The notes beneath the pieces are model-generated. The model did not search any database and was not told the DNA's origin. It saw nothing but the letters and a program-made list of their open reading frames with translations. A stretch of 64,000 bases of DNA from Rhabdophis nuchalis (taxonomy: Eukaryota > Chordata > Lepidosauria > Squamata > Natricidae): the NCBI GenBank assembly GCA_039707465.1, contig CM077645.1, forward strand, positions 144,391,503-144,455,502. The letters are read 5' to 3'. Below, in pieces: positions 1 through 10,400 of this stretch. Position 1 is the first letter of the stretch; each line of letters starts with the position of its first letter. The translations under genes and the position numbers were made by a program.

Positions 1-198
1 TGTGATCTATCTTTTGCGAACTTCAGACAAAAGAAGTCAATTGGTAAACCAGATTCACTTAACAACCCTGTAACTAACTTAGCAACTGTCATGATTCACT
101 TAGCAAGTCGTACAATGGGGCAAAATTCACTTAACAAACATCTCGCTAAGCAACATAAAATTTGAGCTCAATTGTGATCGTAAGTCAAGGACTATCTG
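1..198 (+). mobile_element. Tigger/pogo-like MITE, right half (CAGGTAGTCC family)
   Basis: Ends in GGACTATCTG followed by TA at 199-200. It carries the family's degenerate ATTCACTTAACAA and TTGTGATCGTAAGTCAAG modules. The left half lies outside the window. Other copies are at 5559, 7996, 9283, 31088, 53802, 54310 and 56757. TA flanks and CAGG termini suggest Tc1/mariner-superfamily (pogo-like) origin; the family name is not verified. Confidence 0.75.
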
Positions 199-200
199 TA

Positions 201-605
201 ATAAAATGGATACAGAGAAAGGCTTGCTTACCTCTTCGGGAGCACAGGTTTGAACACTTCTCCGAAAAAGTCTTTCTGGAAGGATAGTAGGGAGGTGGGG
301 GATTGTCATAGTCGTGTCTTGGTCCCAGATGGTTCGGCTCTGGGTCTGCAAAAGCCGAGGAAGATCTTGAATGTTCCATTGTTCCTTGTGACAACCTATG
401 AACAGAAAGAAAGGCAGAAAAAAAACAACAACCCCAGATGTCTTTGTGATAGATCAGCAATTTCCTCAACCTTCAGCAACAGCTTTTATTTTTGCACAAC
501 ACAATGGCAGCATTCCTCCCCATCAACTATCTGACTATAGGGGGAGATTATTTCAAATTTGGAAATGACTCCACCAAATCTGTGAAAGAGGGCTACTATC
601 GTAAA
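201..605. other. No recognisable feature
   Basis: Short open frames occur on both strands but none resembles a known protein or shows splice context. Confidence 0.5.
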
Positions 606-1146
606 TGTTGTGGCCTGTCAGCCGCCACTCCCTCCAGCAGCCGAATCAGATGAGGAGGAGACGGCGTGAGAGTCAGGGCCAGCATCAAAGCAATCTGAGA
701 GCTCGGGGTGGGGGGGAGAGGGACTGGAGCTGTCAGAGATAGAGACAGAGGCGAAACCTGGGCTGTCCATCAGCCCTCAGATGGAGAGTCAACAACTCCC
801 AGGTCTGTAGGTAGCTGATGAGGAAGAGGAGGAACAGCTGGGTCCAGTGCCTGACGGACGGATGCACGGAAGGCAGAGGAGAGGAGAGCAGTGAAAATCT
901 ATGGGCCGATCCTTGGGACGGAAGAGCCCCTGCTGCTAGTGAAGCCCCACCCTAGCTCTGGGAATGGGGCAGAGATGAATAGGTATGGCAGACAACTATT
1001 CATCTCCCTGCTGGACAGACCTGTTAGGCTGCTGTGTGTGAGAGGGAGACTTTTTGCTGGGGCTGTTGGCGCTCCTAATAATTTAACGACAGTGGTTTTG
1101 TCGTGTTGGGAGCTGGATCAGAACAATAAACTTCTGTTTTCCTGCA
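606..1146 (+). mobile_element. Possible solo LTR or LTR fragment
   Basis: Starts TGTTGTGGCC. It is purine- and GC-rich in the middle, has AATAAA at about 1120, and a TG...CA frame ends at TTCCTGCA. No 5-bp duplication is visible (GTAAA left, GAGGG right), so the boundaries are uncertain. It could instead be part of another retroelement. Confidence 0.3.
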
Positions 1147-1261
1147 GAGGGACAAAAAAATTTTTGGAAGACTTCTGATGTGGTACCTCCATGGGGAGGA
1201 AGTTGGTGCTTACCAAAGGATGAACCTACTCACGTTGTGGGGAACATTAAGTTCCCTGCGA

Positions 1262-1395
1262 CAGGGGTCTCCAACCTTTGCAACTTTAAGTCTGAAGGAC
1301 TTCAGCTCCCAGACTTCTCCAGCCAGCTTTGCTGGCTGGAGAATTCTGGGAGCTGAAGTCCTTCAGACTTAAAGTTGCAAAGGTTGGAGACCCTG
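1262..1395. mobile_element. Foldback hAT-like hairpin MITE
   Basis: Nearly perfect inverted repeat: arms of about 60 bp start CAGGGGTCTCCAACC and end GGTTGGAGACCCTG, meeting at CCAGCCAGCTTTGCTGGCTGG. The flanks CCCTGCGA and CTCTACGA agree at 6 of 8 positions, as expected for an aged hAT target duplication. Sister copies are at 42569 and 58794. Confidence 0.8.
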
Positions 1396-2555
1396 CTCTA
1401 CGAGATGTTAAGCAAACTTTTTGTCCTAGGTCAGAGTTGAATCTGGGCAGGTTTATGGGTGAAATGTTATAGTGAATTAGAGATCTCTGCAAGAGACTCC
1501 CTAAGTAAAGACAACATAGTGGTAGAATTGACAGAAATTTCTTTGGAGGAAGGACAAATTGGGGCGCACCCATTTGTGCTCTGAAAGAGTTGCTCCTCCA
1601 GAGATTTAGTTTCTTGTGATCAATTGTGGGTCAAGGTTTGGGCGCTAAGGGATTTACAAGGTCTCCTTAATTGCTGTGCAGCCTTCATGGATATTTGAGT
1701 AGCAAGAGCCTAAACTTCTTAAACACTTGACGATTTAATTACTTTGCAAGCTAAGAGAGATATTCTCAATGGTATGGAAGATCAAAGACTCATGGTGGGC
1801 GCCTTCTTTTTGAAATTAAGAAGAGGGGGGTGGAATCAGCTATTTTAAAGGATTTCCAATTTAAAAGCAAAAAGCTTAACAAGATCGTGATCTAAGAAAG
1901 TTTCCAATGAACTAAGTTTCCAATGAACTAAGAGGATAGTGTTTTTAAATATATATATATATATATATATTTTGCTGACAAAACTGCATTGGAAAACAGT
2001 AAAATTAATTAGACTAGCAGATTGGACCTTTGTGAGAATGTTGATTGTTTTAAGGGCAATAGTAATTGGTTGATTTTACAAAATAAGAAGATAAGGCTTA
2101 TATGAGCTAAGCTGTGAGACTGCAACTGCAGAAAACTAATTGGGACTAAAATGTTAAGCATAGAGGAAAGCGAAAAGCGGGGGGGTGGGGAGCCTATATT
2201 TTACGAACTATAACTAGTACTCTAATTGACATACTTTCACTTTCTCACCATGGCAACCACAAGGAAAGTTGCCAAATTGGGGGGAAAGGATGCAGGGGTT
2301 CACTAGAACAACTTACAGATAAGGATATGTCACCAGATTTATTACAGAAAATGGTTGAAGAATTTGGCAGAAATGACTGCAACAATGTTTTAAAAAAAGG
2401 AAATGGAAGAATAATTTGCAGGGATTTAAAAAAAAAAAAGATCTGGAAGAAGAAGTTTAAAAAATCCTGAAGACCTAAACTTATTATTTATTAATTTTAA
2501 TTGGGTTTGTTGGTTTTTAATCTTAACATGGGCCAAATTATTTAATATGTTTTTA
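1396..2555. other. Unassigned; AT dinucleotide repeat at 1949-1971
   Basis: Purine-rich, stop-rich sequence with a short (AT)n run. Some stretches around 2280-2470 resemble degenerate LINE coding sequence, but no frame supports it. Confidence 0.4.
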
Positions 2556-2559
2556 AATT

Positions 2560-2665
2560 GTTTTTAACTTTTATATATCTGTGTTTTATTTTGGCTGTAC
2601 ACCACCCTGAGTCCTTCAGGAGTAGGGCAGTATAAAAAATTAAATAAATCAAAATCAAAAAATCT
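2560..2665 (+). mobile_element. L2/CR1-clade LINE 3' end
   Basis: Contains the 3' hairpin of this family: CCACCCTGAGTCCTTCAGGA followed by GTAGGGCAGTATAAA and an AAATAAAT tail. Severely 5'-truncated. Confidence 0.7.
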
Positions 2666-2789
2666 AAACCAAGTTACTGATAAAGTAGAAAGTAAGAAAA
2701 AAATTATAAATAGAGAATTCAGGAAGGAGTTGGAAAGTTTGGAACGGAGAAAAAAAGTATTTTGCTTCAGATTTAGGATAATTCCACAT

Positions 2790-3115
2790 AATTTATTTAT
2801 TTATTTATTTATTTTATTTTATTAAATTTATAAACCGCCCCACTCTCCCCAAAGGGACTCGGGGCGGTGCACAGGAAGTTAAAATAGAATAAAGACAGAA
2901 AATGACAATAAATAATACTAAAAATCGATTAAACCCCAATACCCTGTGCTAAAAATCCTAAAAACATTAAAATCCAAAAACTTTACCCTTAAAATCCGAA
3001 TTAAAACAATTTAAACTTCAGTCTAAACTTAATGGTGTGGATTAAGCCAGGCCGGCGAGATGGAATAAATGCGTCTTCAATAAATGCGTCTTCATAAAAA
3101 TAGATGGAGAGGATA
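2790..3115 (-). mobile_element. L2/CR1-clade LINE 3' end with TTTA tail repeat
   Basis: A (TTTA)n tail at 2790-2825 precedes AAACCGCCCC and GGGACTCGGGGCGG, the terminal hairpin in reverse. The rest reads back into the LINE ORF end (ATAAATGCGTCTTC), and a TG repeat is adjacent. Confidence 0.75.
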
Positions 3116-3123
3116 CCAGAGAT

Positions 3124-3167
3124 ATGTGTGTGTGTGTGTGTGTATGTGTGTGTGTGTGTGTGTGTGT
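3124..3167 (+). repeat. (TG)n microsatellite
   Basis: TG units interrupted once by TATG. Confidence 0.95.
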
Positions 3168-3881
3168 AAAACATATTTGCTGCCAAGACACTTCCAAGCA
3201 TACCCTACTCCCGACTAGAGCTTCAAGTATCTATTGGTTCCAATGTATACTTTTCTCTCCTAGATCATAACTTCCATGAAGAAGATGAGATGGGAAGGAG
3301 CATGTTAGGTACCACTCTATTACCCCATCTTGCAACGAGCAAAATGTCCCACTCCCTAAGCCGGACAATTAAGTTTAGGAGGATGGGGGGGGGGGGAACC
3401 CATCTTGCATTAATGTTTGCAAGTGTTTCTCCCATTGCTTACAGCCCTGTGGGAAGAACTTTGAAAGAGAATGCTCTTTCCCCTTCCCTCTGTACTGCAA
3501 CTCTTCCTGAAATCGGAGATGCTGTGAATAACAATTAAGCTTAGAAAAATCACTGGCACTGGCATTAATGGAACCTCCCACTCAATCTTCACTGAGATGT
3601 TGGGGTAGAGATTTCAAGACATCACTGCCCCCTCCCCCCCACCCCACTTTACACGCAACGCTATTCAGTTTAGAAAACTATGCCTTGGCCCATTAAATGA
3701 GGGCTTTTTTGGCGTGGGAAAACACTATGCACGTACCCAAAACAATGTGCTCTTTCCCTATTCTTCCTGAGGGAACATCAAAGCACTGATCTGCTACTTA
3801 TCAGCAGTTTGATAGGAAACCGTAACAGGAGTAAAAGTATGTGGAAATGAGAGGGAAAGAGAGAGCATTAAAACGCTATTC
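3168..3881. other. No recognisable feature
   Basis: Unique-looking sequence with a G homopolymer near 3386-3397. Open frames here (60-82 codons) match nothing I recognise. Confidence 0.5.
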
Positions 3882-4194
3882 TCGTGATGGCGAACCTATG
3901 GCACGCATACCACAGGTGGCACGCAGAGCCCTTTCCGCGGGCACATCAGTCGTTGCCCCAGCTCAGCTCCACTGCGCTTGCGGAGGGAAGAGATACATGC
4001 ACATGGAGGCCAAGAGTCACGCACACATGCTTATGGGAAGGGTCGTGTGCTCATGTATGGGGGGTGGAGTAACAGGGGGTGCGCATGCATGCACAAGGGT
4101 GCACGGGGGTTGCATGCACATGCACAGGCGTGCGGCGGGGATTGTTGCATGCATATTGCCTTATGAGTGTGTGTGGGTGCATGTGCACTGTTGC

Positions 4195-4651
4195 CAGGGG
4201 TGAGTTCCTGCCAGTTCTAACCTCTTCTATAGAAGAGGTTCCACAAATCTACAGTGCCATTTAGAACTGGTTCCAGCTCCCTCCCCCCGTCTGTCCGCCC
4301 ATCATCAAGATGAAGAGCAAGAGGAGGAATTCTCGGAGTTGAAGTCCACAAGTCTTAAAGCTGTCAAGTTTGAACACCCTGGATTTTTTTTTTCTAAAGG
4401 GTTAGGGGTGTGAGGATCTTGTAACTTGACAGCTTTAACATTTGTGTGCTTCAAATGCCAGAATTCCTGAGCCAACATTTTGGTTGCTAATCAAGAGTGT
4501 TGTTAAGTGAGTTTCACATTTTACAGGTTGGCCACGCCCACCCAGTCACATGACTGCCAAGCCATTCCCAATCACATGGCTGGCAAGCCATTCCCACAAA
4601 ATAGGCCACACCTACAGAAGAGGTTCTAAAAAAATTTGAAACCCACCACTG
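4195..4651. mobile_element. hAT element nested in the OC1-like copy
   Basis: Runs from CAGGGGTGAGTTCC to GAAACCCACCACTG and is flanked by an exact 8-bp duplication ACTGTTGC (4187-4194 and 4652-4659). Its right part shares the CCACGCCCA and AAATAGGCCACACC modules with the elements at 20083 and 41022. It carries a decayed foldback hairpin at 4330-4480. Confidence 0.88.
4330..4480. mobile_element. Decayed foldback hairpin MITE (third nesting level)
   Basis: Left arm has GGAGTTGAAGTCCACAAGTC and right arm has CAGCTTTAAC...GCCAGAATTCC, the arms of the hairpin family seen at 9126 and 30944. The right arm is badly diverged. Confidence 0.6.
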
Positions 4652-4712
4652 ACTGTTGCACACAGTGTGTGTGCTTTAGGCATGCAACAACAAAAAAGGT
4701 TAGCCATCACTG

Positions 4713-5187
4713 CTCTATTCTATGCAAAGGATGATTTCTTAAACTTACCTTCCGCCTGATGAATTTGGTGGCCTCCTTCTTTTATCAAAATAATTGGGAT
4801 TCTCCCTGGGAATGTAGCCTCTGTCTTGATGAAATTTCCCAGAATGGGGCATCTTCTATTTTGCTGAAGTTACCTACAAGTGGAGCTTGCTTCTGCTTCA
4901 GTTTGATGAATGGGTAACATTCAGTCAACGATTTTGTTACTCAGGTTAGAAACACAAAATAAGACACGAAGGTGATCTATAAAAACGAAGTGAAAGTAGT
5001 AGGTTTTATTACTTGCTATATAACAGCAAGGTCAGAGCATCCTTTCCCTATTCAAAATTTTGGATAACAACTCCCCAAAATATACACTTGTCAATTTGGT
5101 CTATATCATTAGAATATTAGCCCCAAAAATTTAGAGAGCACAGGTTGAGAAACAAAATGTACAGTGAAGCAGGGAGCTGCTAAACTA
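4713..5187. other. No recognisable feature
   Basis: A/T-rich sequence between transposons; no coding signal. Confidence 0.5.
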
Positions 5188-5413
5188 CAGTGATCCCTCG
5201 TTTTTCGCGGCTTCATGTTTCGCGGCTTCAGTGCTTCGCGGCTTTTTCAAAAATACAGGGGAAAAATGCATCGGTAGGAGGCAAGCACCCCCTAGTGCTT
5301 GCTTTAAACGATGTCCACCAACTCAAGTTTCCGGTGCGAATCCTACTTCGCGGTTTTTCAGTTTTCGCGGAAGGTTCCGGTCCCCATTAACCGCGAAAAA
5401 TGAGGGATCACTG
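5188..5413. mobile_element. Tigger/pogo-type MITE, 226 bp
   Basis: Perfect terminal inverted repeat CAGTGATCCCTCGTTTTTCG / complement at the right end, flanked by TA on both sides (5186-5187, 5414-5415). Internal CGCGG repeats are typical of Tigger-derived MITEs. Non-coding; it would depend on a pogo-like transposase in trans. Confidence 0.9.
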
Positions 5414-5558
5414 TAAATGATTCCTGGTAGAACAAATTATAATGCTATATATGTAAAAAAAACCAAAGGAATACAACAAATGGCAATTGTAATTGTAATC
5501 AAAGGAATGCAACATTAAAATGTTGCTGTTTTAAGAAATCAGCAAAATTTACGGAATA

Positions 5559-5953
5559 TAGGTAGTCCTCAACTTATGGCAACTATTGAGCCTAAAATTT
5601 CCATTGTTAAGTGAGACAATTTTAAATGACTTTTCCTCCATTTTATGACCTTTCTTGACACAATTGTTAAGCGAATCACAGCAGTTGTTCAGTTAATAGC
5701 ATGATTGTTAAGTGAATCCGACCACCACATTGACTTTGCTTGTCAGAAGGTCACAAAAGATCATCACATGACCTCATGGCACTACAACCCTCATAAATGT
5801 GAGCCAGTTGTCAATGGTCCAAACTTTGATCACATGACCATGGAGGCGCTGAAATGGTTGTTAAGCGTAAATAATGGTCATAAGTCACTTTTTTCAATGA
5901 AGTTGTAACCTCAAACAGTCCCTAATGAATAGTTGTAAGTCGAGAATCACCTG
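5559..5953 (+). mobile_element. Tigger/pogo-like MITE, CAGGTAGTCC family, full length
   Basis: Left end TAGGTAGTCCTCAACTTATG, right end AAGTCGAGAATCACCTG, with TA at 5557-5558 and 5954-5955. About 395 bp, the family's full length in this window. Confidence 0.85.
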
Positions 5954-6091
5954 TAGAGTGATCCTCATAACCTTCTGGGGGAAAAAATCATTAAAATGTT
6001 TTAAAAACTTTATAGGAAAATGGATTATTTTACCAATGTCTGCTGTACCTCTTCTTGGGAAAATATAATTCTCACTAGGATGGATTTTAGA

Positions 6092-6660
6092 TTTAGGTTT
6101 ATTAGTTTTTTATGCCGCCCTACTCCTGAAGGACTCAGGGCAGTATACAGCCAAAGTAAAACAGATATATAAAAGTTTAAAAAGTTTAAAAAACATATTA
6201 AACAATTTGGCCTCTCTTAAAATTTAAAAACCAAACAAACCCCGATTAAAATTGATAAAGATTCATATTTCAAATTCATTTTTATGCCAGCATGGCTTGT
6301 TGGAAAAAAAAGATTTTGAGAGCATGTGCGTAAGTAAGGGATAGTTCTTAATTCCAGGGGCAATTCGTTCCAGAGGACAGGTGCTCCCACGGAAAAGGTT
6401 CTCCCCCTGGGTGTCATCAGTCGACATTGTTTAGCTGATGGCACCATGAGGAGACCCTCTCTATGGGAGCTTACGGGCCGGTGGGAGGCTCTAGGTGGCA
6501 GAAGGCGATCTCATAAGTACCCAGGTCCTAAGCCATGGAGCGCTTTAAAGATAGTAACCAACACCTTCAATCGCACCCGCAAAACCACCGGAAGCCAGTG
6601 TAAGCTCATGCAGGAGGGGTATTATATGGGAGCATTTTACATTTTAAGGCAGCATTTTAC
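6092..6660 (-). mobile_element. L2/CR1-clade LINE 3' fragment
   Basis: The terminal hairpin in reverse (ATGCCGCCCTACTCCTGAAG) is followed by the C-terminal coding end on the minus strand, where an open frame at 6217-6447 reads RGRTFSVGAPVLWNELP, the WN-LP motif of these reverse transcriptases. About 20 mutations from the fresher copies at 56985. Confidence 0.8.
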
Positions 6661-7664
6661 ATTTTAACTCAGTCAGCTGCACCTGTCAACTGGTTTGCAC
6701 ATGCACAATGCATCTTTCATTCCTCCTTTATATCAGAGCTGATGTGTCAACTGTATCATGTTCAAGAAAAGGAAGAATCTCTTTTTCGGATATATGGCTA
6801 ACATGCAAATGACCAGATAATGCTATAGTCACATTGAGGGTGTGATAGTAACACTGATTCCAAACTTCTGCATTGCAGCTCTTTCAGTCCTTTTTATTTA
6901 TCATAAGTCACAGAATTAAAGCCCACTCAGGGTTTCTACTGCCTTAGGAATTGCTGGGTTTACTACTATCTTGATTTTGATCCTGTGGATTTCCATTAAA
7001 AGCAAACGTAGGCTCAGAAATAAATGTACTGACTGAACCAAGACAGCTTATGATGTCAACGCTTCTGCTGAATTATCTTAGTTTTACTTTAAATGTACTT
7101 TAAATTAAATTGGACTGTACCCCAGCTTTGGATTGTTTTATCTTAGGTTCACTATTTTATAACCATTTATCTTAGGTTCACTATTTTATAACCGAACCGA
7201 CAAAAATAGCTTAATTCCATAAGCTTTATCTCCATCTTCCATTGTATTGCCAGTAATGGTAAATCCAAGATCACATTCAGGTTTGATCTTGCGATGGGAT
7301 TAAGTTGCACATCTTCCAGGTGTAGTAGAACTCTCATCCGCTCCAGGCAACAGTTAGAGACAATACCATTTTAGCCCAACTGTATCTGTGGCACCACAAA
7401 TTCCCATCTGTGATGCAGGGATCAGAAAGGACTAAAACAGACTGCCTAAACTTGACCTATGATGAGAGAGACTTCATATTTTGGGAATGTGCTTCCCCTA
7501 GCCTAAACTGAGCCATTTAAATTGCATCCTAACCTTTCCCCAGGTGGTCTACAATCACCTAACCTTTCCAAAGTGGTGGTCCTCATTCAGTATTGAAGAT
7601 CTGAGTGCAAAAGCAGAATTTTTAAAGGCTCCCCTCCCCCCCAAATCTATCTTCAGTCTGAAAG
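6661..7664. other. No recognisable feature
   Basis: Unique-looking, A/T-rich; includes a 24-bp direct duplication TTATCTTAGGTTCACTATTT at 7139 and 7168. Confidence 0.5.
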
Positions 7665-7785
7665 CAAGACAAGCAGGAAGTTGTGAGTTCGATCCTAGGT
7701 AGAGGCACATGTAGGGTCTCCAGCTTGGGCAGGGGGTTGGACTAGATGACCTGCAAGGTCCCTTCCAACTCTGCTAATCTGTTAA
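7665..7785 (+). mobile_element. tRNA-derived SINE with CR1-like 3' tail (partial)
   Basis: A B-box-like GAGTTCGATCCTAG near 7686 is followed by GGGTTGGACTAGATGACC and CCTTCCAACTCTGCTAAT, the CR1 LINE 3' end. That pairing suggests a SINE mobilised by CR1 machinery. The A box is not clear. Confidence 0.6.
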
Positions 7786-7809
7786 AAGACCAACAGGAAG
7801 CCAAGGATG

Positions 7810-7895
7810 TAATAAGCCTTCTGCAACCTGATGCTTTGCAGAAATGTTGGGCTAGAAATGTCTGCAAGAAAGCTCAGAGAGCACCAAGGGCCCCT
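7810..7895 (+). mobile_element. Penelope-like repeat fragment with decayed hammerhead region
   Basis: Shares GTCTGCAAGAAAGCTCAGAG and AGCACCAAGG with the repeats at 27049 and 52313. A CTGATGC and a GAAATGTC, versions of CTGATGA and GAAACGTC, stand about 30 bases apart. Confidence 0.5.
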
Positions 7896-7995
7896 CTAGG
7901 CTAGAGGTCTCTTCCTTTGCAGCTAGCATGGCCACCAAGGCTAAACTGCCTAGGGTGAGTAATTCAAACAGTTTTGGAGGACATCAAGTTGATGA

Positions 7996-8403
7996 ATAGA
8001 GGTCATCCTCTATTTATGACCACATTTGAGCCCAAAAATTTATGTTGCTAAGTGAAACATCTGTTAAGTGAGTGCTGCTCCATTTTGCAACTTTTCTGGC
8101 CAGATTTGTTAAGTGAACCACTGCAGTTGTTAAATTAGTAACACAGTTGTTAAATGAGTCTGGTTGACTTTTGCTTGTCATAAGGTTGCAAAAGGTGGAT
8201 CTCCTGATTTCCTCCACGGGACACTGCAACCATCATAAACGTGAGTCAGTTGCAAAGCATCCGAATGTAAATCACGCAACCCCGGGGATGCTGCAACAGG
8301 TCGTAAGCAGGAAAACCGGTCGCACGCAAGTCCCTTTGTTCAGTGCCGTCGTAACTTTGAATGGTCGCTAAGCGAGTTGTTGTAATAAGCTGAGGATTGC
8401 CTG
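7996..8403 (+). mobile_element. Tigger/pogo-like MITE, CAGGTAGTCC family
   Basis: Full-length copy ending GAGGATTGCCTG then TA at 8404-8405. It contains the TTGTTAAGTGAA and GTCGTAAGCAGG modules; the left end is mutated. Confidence 0.8.
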
Positions 8404-8559
8404 TACTGATTTAAAGGGATGGTACTCCAGCAGAAAAAAAAAGCAGGATAAGTTTGTGGGGCGTTTGAAGAAAGGCTGTTTACAAATCCCAGCTCTTCAA
8501 AGCCAACATGGGGAGGAGACTTAAGGGAAGACACCCAGCCTTCTTTCCTACACAAAACA

Positions 8560-9120
8560 TAGGGCGCCGTTTGGGTGCCCGATAGACCTTATTACCTTAT
8601 TTTCCCAACTCACCCCAGAGCTGCTAAAAGGGCCTCCTCACGTTCAGCAACGCGCCGGAATTCACGGGAACTTTGGCAGGGATCGGGCGCAGCTTTGTCT
8701 CTTTTTTCCGAGGGGAGCTCGGCGTTTCCTGGTTGGCGCGGCAGCGAGAGAGAAGGTGAAACTTCGCTCGGCCACGTACAAAACAAGCCCGCCGCCGCCC
8801 AGCCCCGCCAACCTTCCGATGTTCGGGGAGGGTCAAGTTTCAGTCTGCAGCGCCCGCGGTTTCGGAGACGCTCGAAAGCAAAGGGGAGCGACCTGCCCAA
8901 CCTGAAGGGGCGGAGCGCGGCGGCCGGAGGTAGCCGCTTCTCCGGGGAGCTGAGGCGAAAAGAGCGCCCGCGGCTGAGGTGTAAGAGAAATAACGTCCGA
9001 AAGCGCCAAATGGGGGGGTCGTTGGCTTTCTTGGCAGAGATGGACCCGCTCTCACCTGCGCTTAAGGGAGAGAATGAAGGACTTTGGTTGGTGACAAGAC
9101 GAGGCGGCGTTAGGTGATCC
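8560..9120. promoter_or_regulatory. Orphan CpG island, possible promoter
   Basis: About 560 bp, strongly GC-rich and CpG-dense in otherwise A/T-rich, CpG-poor DNA. It has a GC-box-like GGGGCGGAGC near 8907. A minus-strand GCGCAG|GTGAGAGC at 9057-9050 is a good splice-donor match. The 180-codon plus frame at 8575-9117 looks like a by-product of GC content; it resembles no protein I know and is low in hydrophobic order. Not matched to a repeat family I know. It may be a promoter of a non-coding RNA, or of a gene whose exons lie elsewhere. Confidence 0.55.
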
Positions 9121-9125
9121 CAGAC

Positions 9126-9279
9126 CAGAGGTCTTTAAACTTGGCAACTTTAAGACTTGTGGACTTCAACTCCCAGAATTCTCCAGCCAGCTAGGCTGGC
9201 TGGAGAATTCTGGGAGTTGAAGTCCACAACTTGGACGTCCCCAAGTGGAAGTCTTAAAGTTGCCAAGTTTGGGGACCTG
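9126..9279. mobile_element. Foldback hAT-like hairpin MITE
   Basis: Arms contain GTGGACTTCAACTCCCAGAA and its complement around CCAGCCAGCTAGGCTGGCTGG, with an extra 20-bp loop in the right arm (ACTTGGACGTCCCCAAGTGG). Confidence 0.75.
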
Positions 9280-9282
9280 TCC

Positions 9283-9688
9283 TAGACTTACGGCCTAGAC
9301 TTACGGCCAGAATTGAGCCCCCCCCCCCAATTTTCTGCTGTTAAGTGAGACATTTGTAAAGTGAATTTTGCCCTGTTTGACGAGCTTTCTTTGCCTCCCT
9401 TGTGAAGTGAATTGCTGCGAGCGATGACTTAGTAACATGGTTCTGGAGAGAATCTGGCTTCCCCACTGATGTGGCTTGTCAGAAGGTCAGAAAAGTGGAT
9501 CGCGTGATCTTGGGATGCAGCAACGGTCATAAGTCGGAACAACATTGCCATGTGTCTGAATTGTGATCGCATGATCGTGGGGATGCTGGAAAGGTCGCAA
9601 GTGTGAAAAGGGTCATAAGTCACTTTTTCACTGCTGTTGTAACTTCAAATGGTCACTAGATGAATTGTGGTGAGTTAAGGACTGCCTG
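9283..9688 (+). mobile_element. Tigger/pogo-like MITE, CAGGTAGTCC family
   Basis: Right end GGACTGCCTG then TA at 9689-9690. At the left end the CCTAGACTTACGGC segment is tandemly doubled and abuts the hairpin element. Confidence 0.78.
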
Positions 9689-9755
9689 TATTGGTAATGT
9701 TGCAATGTAGATTTGGATGTCTGAGAGAACATGGTTGGAGGGCTCCTTCGGCTAC

Positions 9756-9948
9756 CGAGCTGTATTCCTCCTATGATTGACAGCTTGATCTGCAAAAGGT
9801 TGGCTCCAGTTTGCAGATTCTTATGATTTTGATTCTTATGATTATGATTCTTGACAAATGTATCTTGTCTTTTATGTACACTGAGAGCATATACACCAAA
9901 GACAAATTCCTTGTGTGTCCAATCACACTTGGCCAATAAAGAATTCTA
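9756..9948 (+). mobile_element. CR1-L3-like LINE 3' end
   Basis: Contains CTGAGAGCATATACACCAAA and TTGTGTGTCCAATCAC then TTGGCCAATAAAG, the snake-abundant LINE tail, and runs directly into the pentanucleotide repeat. A minus-strand copy is at 46125. Confidence 0.75.
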
Positions 9949-10034
9949 TTCTATTCTATTCTATTCTATTCTACTCTACTCTACTCTACTCTACTCTACT
10001 CTACTCTACTCTACTCTACTCTACTCTACTCTAT
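9943..10034 (+). repeat. (ATTCT)n to (ACTCT)n microsatellite
   Basis: Begins as ATTCT units at the LINE tail and switches to ACTCT units, about 18 repeats in total. Confidence 0.95.
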
Positions 10035-10038
10035 AGAC

Positions 10039-10400
10039 CCGTGATGGTGAACCTATGGCACGCATGCCCAAAGTGGCACATGAAGCCATGCTGCCCGGCA
10101 CGTGTGGCCTTGCCTGTTTGTCTTTCTGGTGCACATATGCGCGTGATGATCAGCTGTCCTTTGTGCACACGGCAGTGCTGAAAACCATCGTGCGCATGTG
10201 CGCTGGCCAGTTTGCTCATGTGTTCCAGAACCTGGAACTTTGGCTTTTCCGGAGCACAGTCTCTTCACACGCATGACAGTGTCATAAACTGGCCATCAGG
10301 CACGCATGCGTGCTAGATCCTGGAAGTTCAGCTTTTCTGCAGTGCAGCCCTGACGAGTGGGAGCATGCACACTCAGTGCCGAAAAGGTTTGACATCACTG
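10039..10400 (+). mobile_element. OposCharlie1-like hAT element
   Basis: Left CCGTGATGGTGAACCTATGG, right TTTGACATCACTG. Flanks CTATAGAC and CTATAGAT agree at 7 of 8. Open frames of 60-90 codons inside it are incidental. Confidence 0.85.

Larger units (their letters stand above)
3882..4712 (+). mobile_element. OposCharlie1-like hAT element, interrupted by a second hAT
   Basis: Left end CGTGATGGCGAACCTATGGC and right end GTTAGCCATCACTG match the OC1-type hAT termini recalled from the literature on horizontally transferred hATs. Flanks CGCTATTC and CTCTATTC agree at 7 of 8 positions. Position 4195-4651 is a later insertion, so the element itself is about 375 bp, like the copies at 10039, 12214, 19508 and 50853. 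Confidence 0.8.

Noticed and set aside
606..1146. Confident solo LTR call
   Set aside because: TG...CA ends and AATAAA are suggestive but the flanks give no 5-bp duplication, so it is kept only at low confidence.
8575..9117. 180-codon plus-strand open frame
   Set aside because: Lies wholly in the CpG island, where stops are rare; composition is R/S/P/G-rich with no domain, and overlapping frames exist on the other strand.
9943..10034. CRISPR-like regular array
   Set aside because: Units are 5 bp with no spacers; a simple microsatellite in a vertebrate genome.
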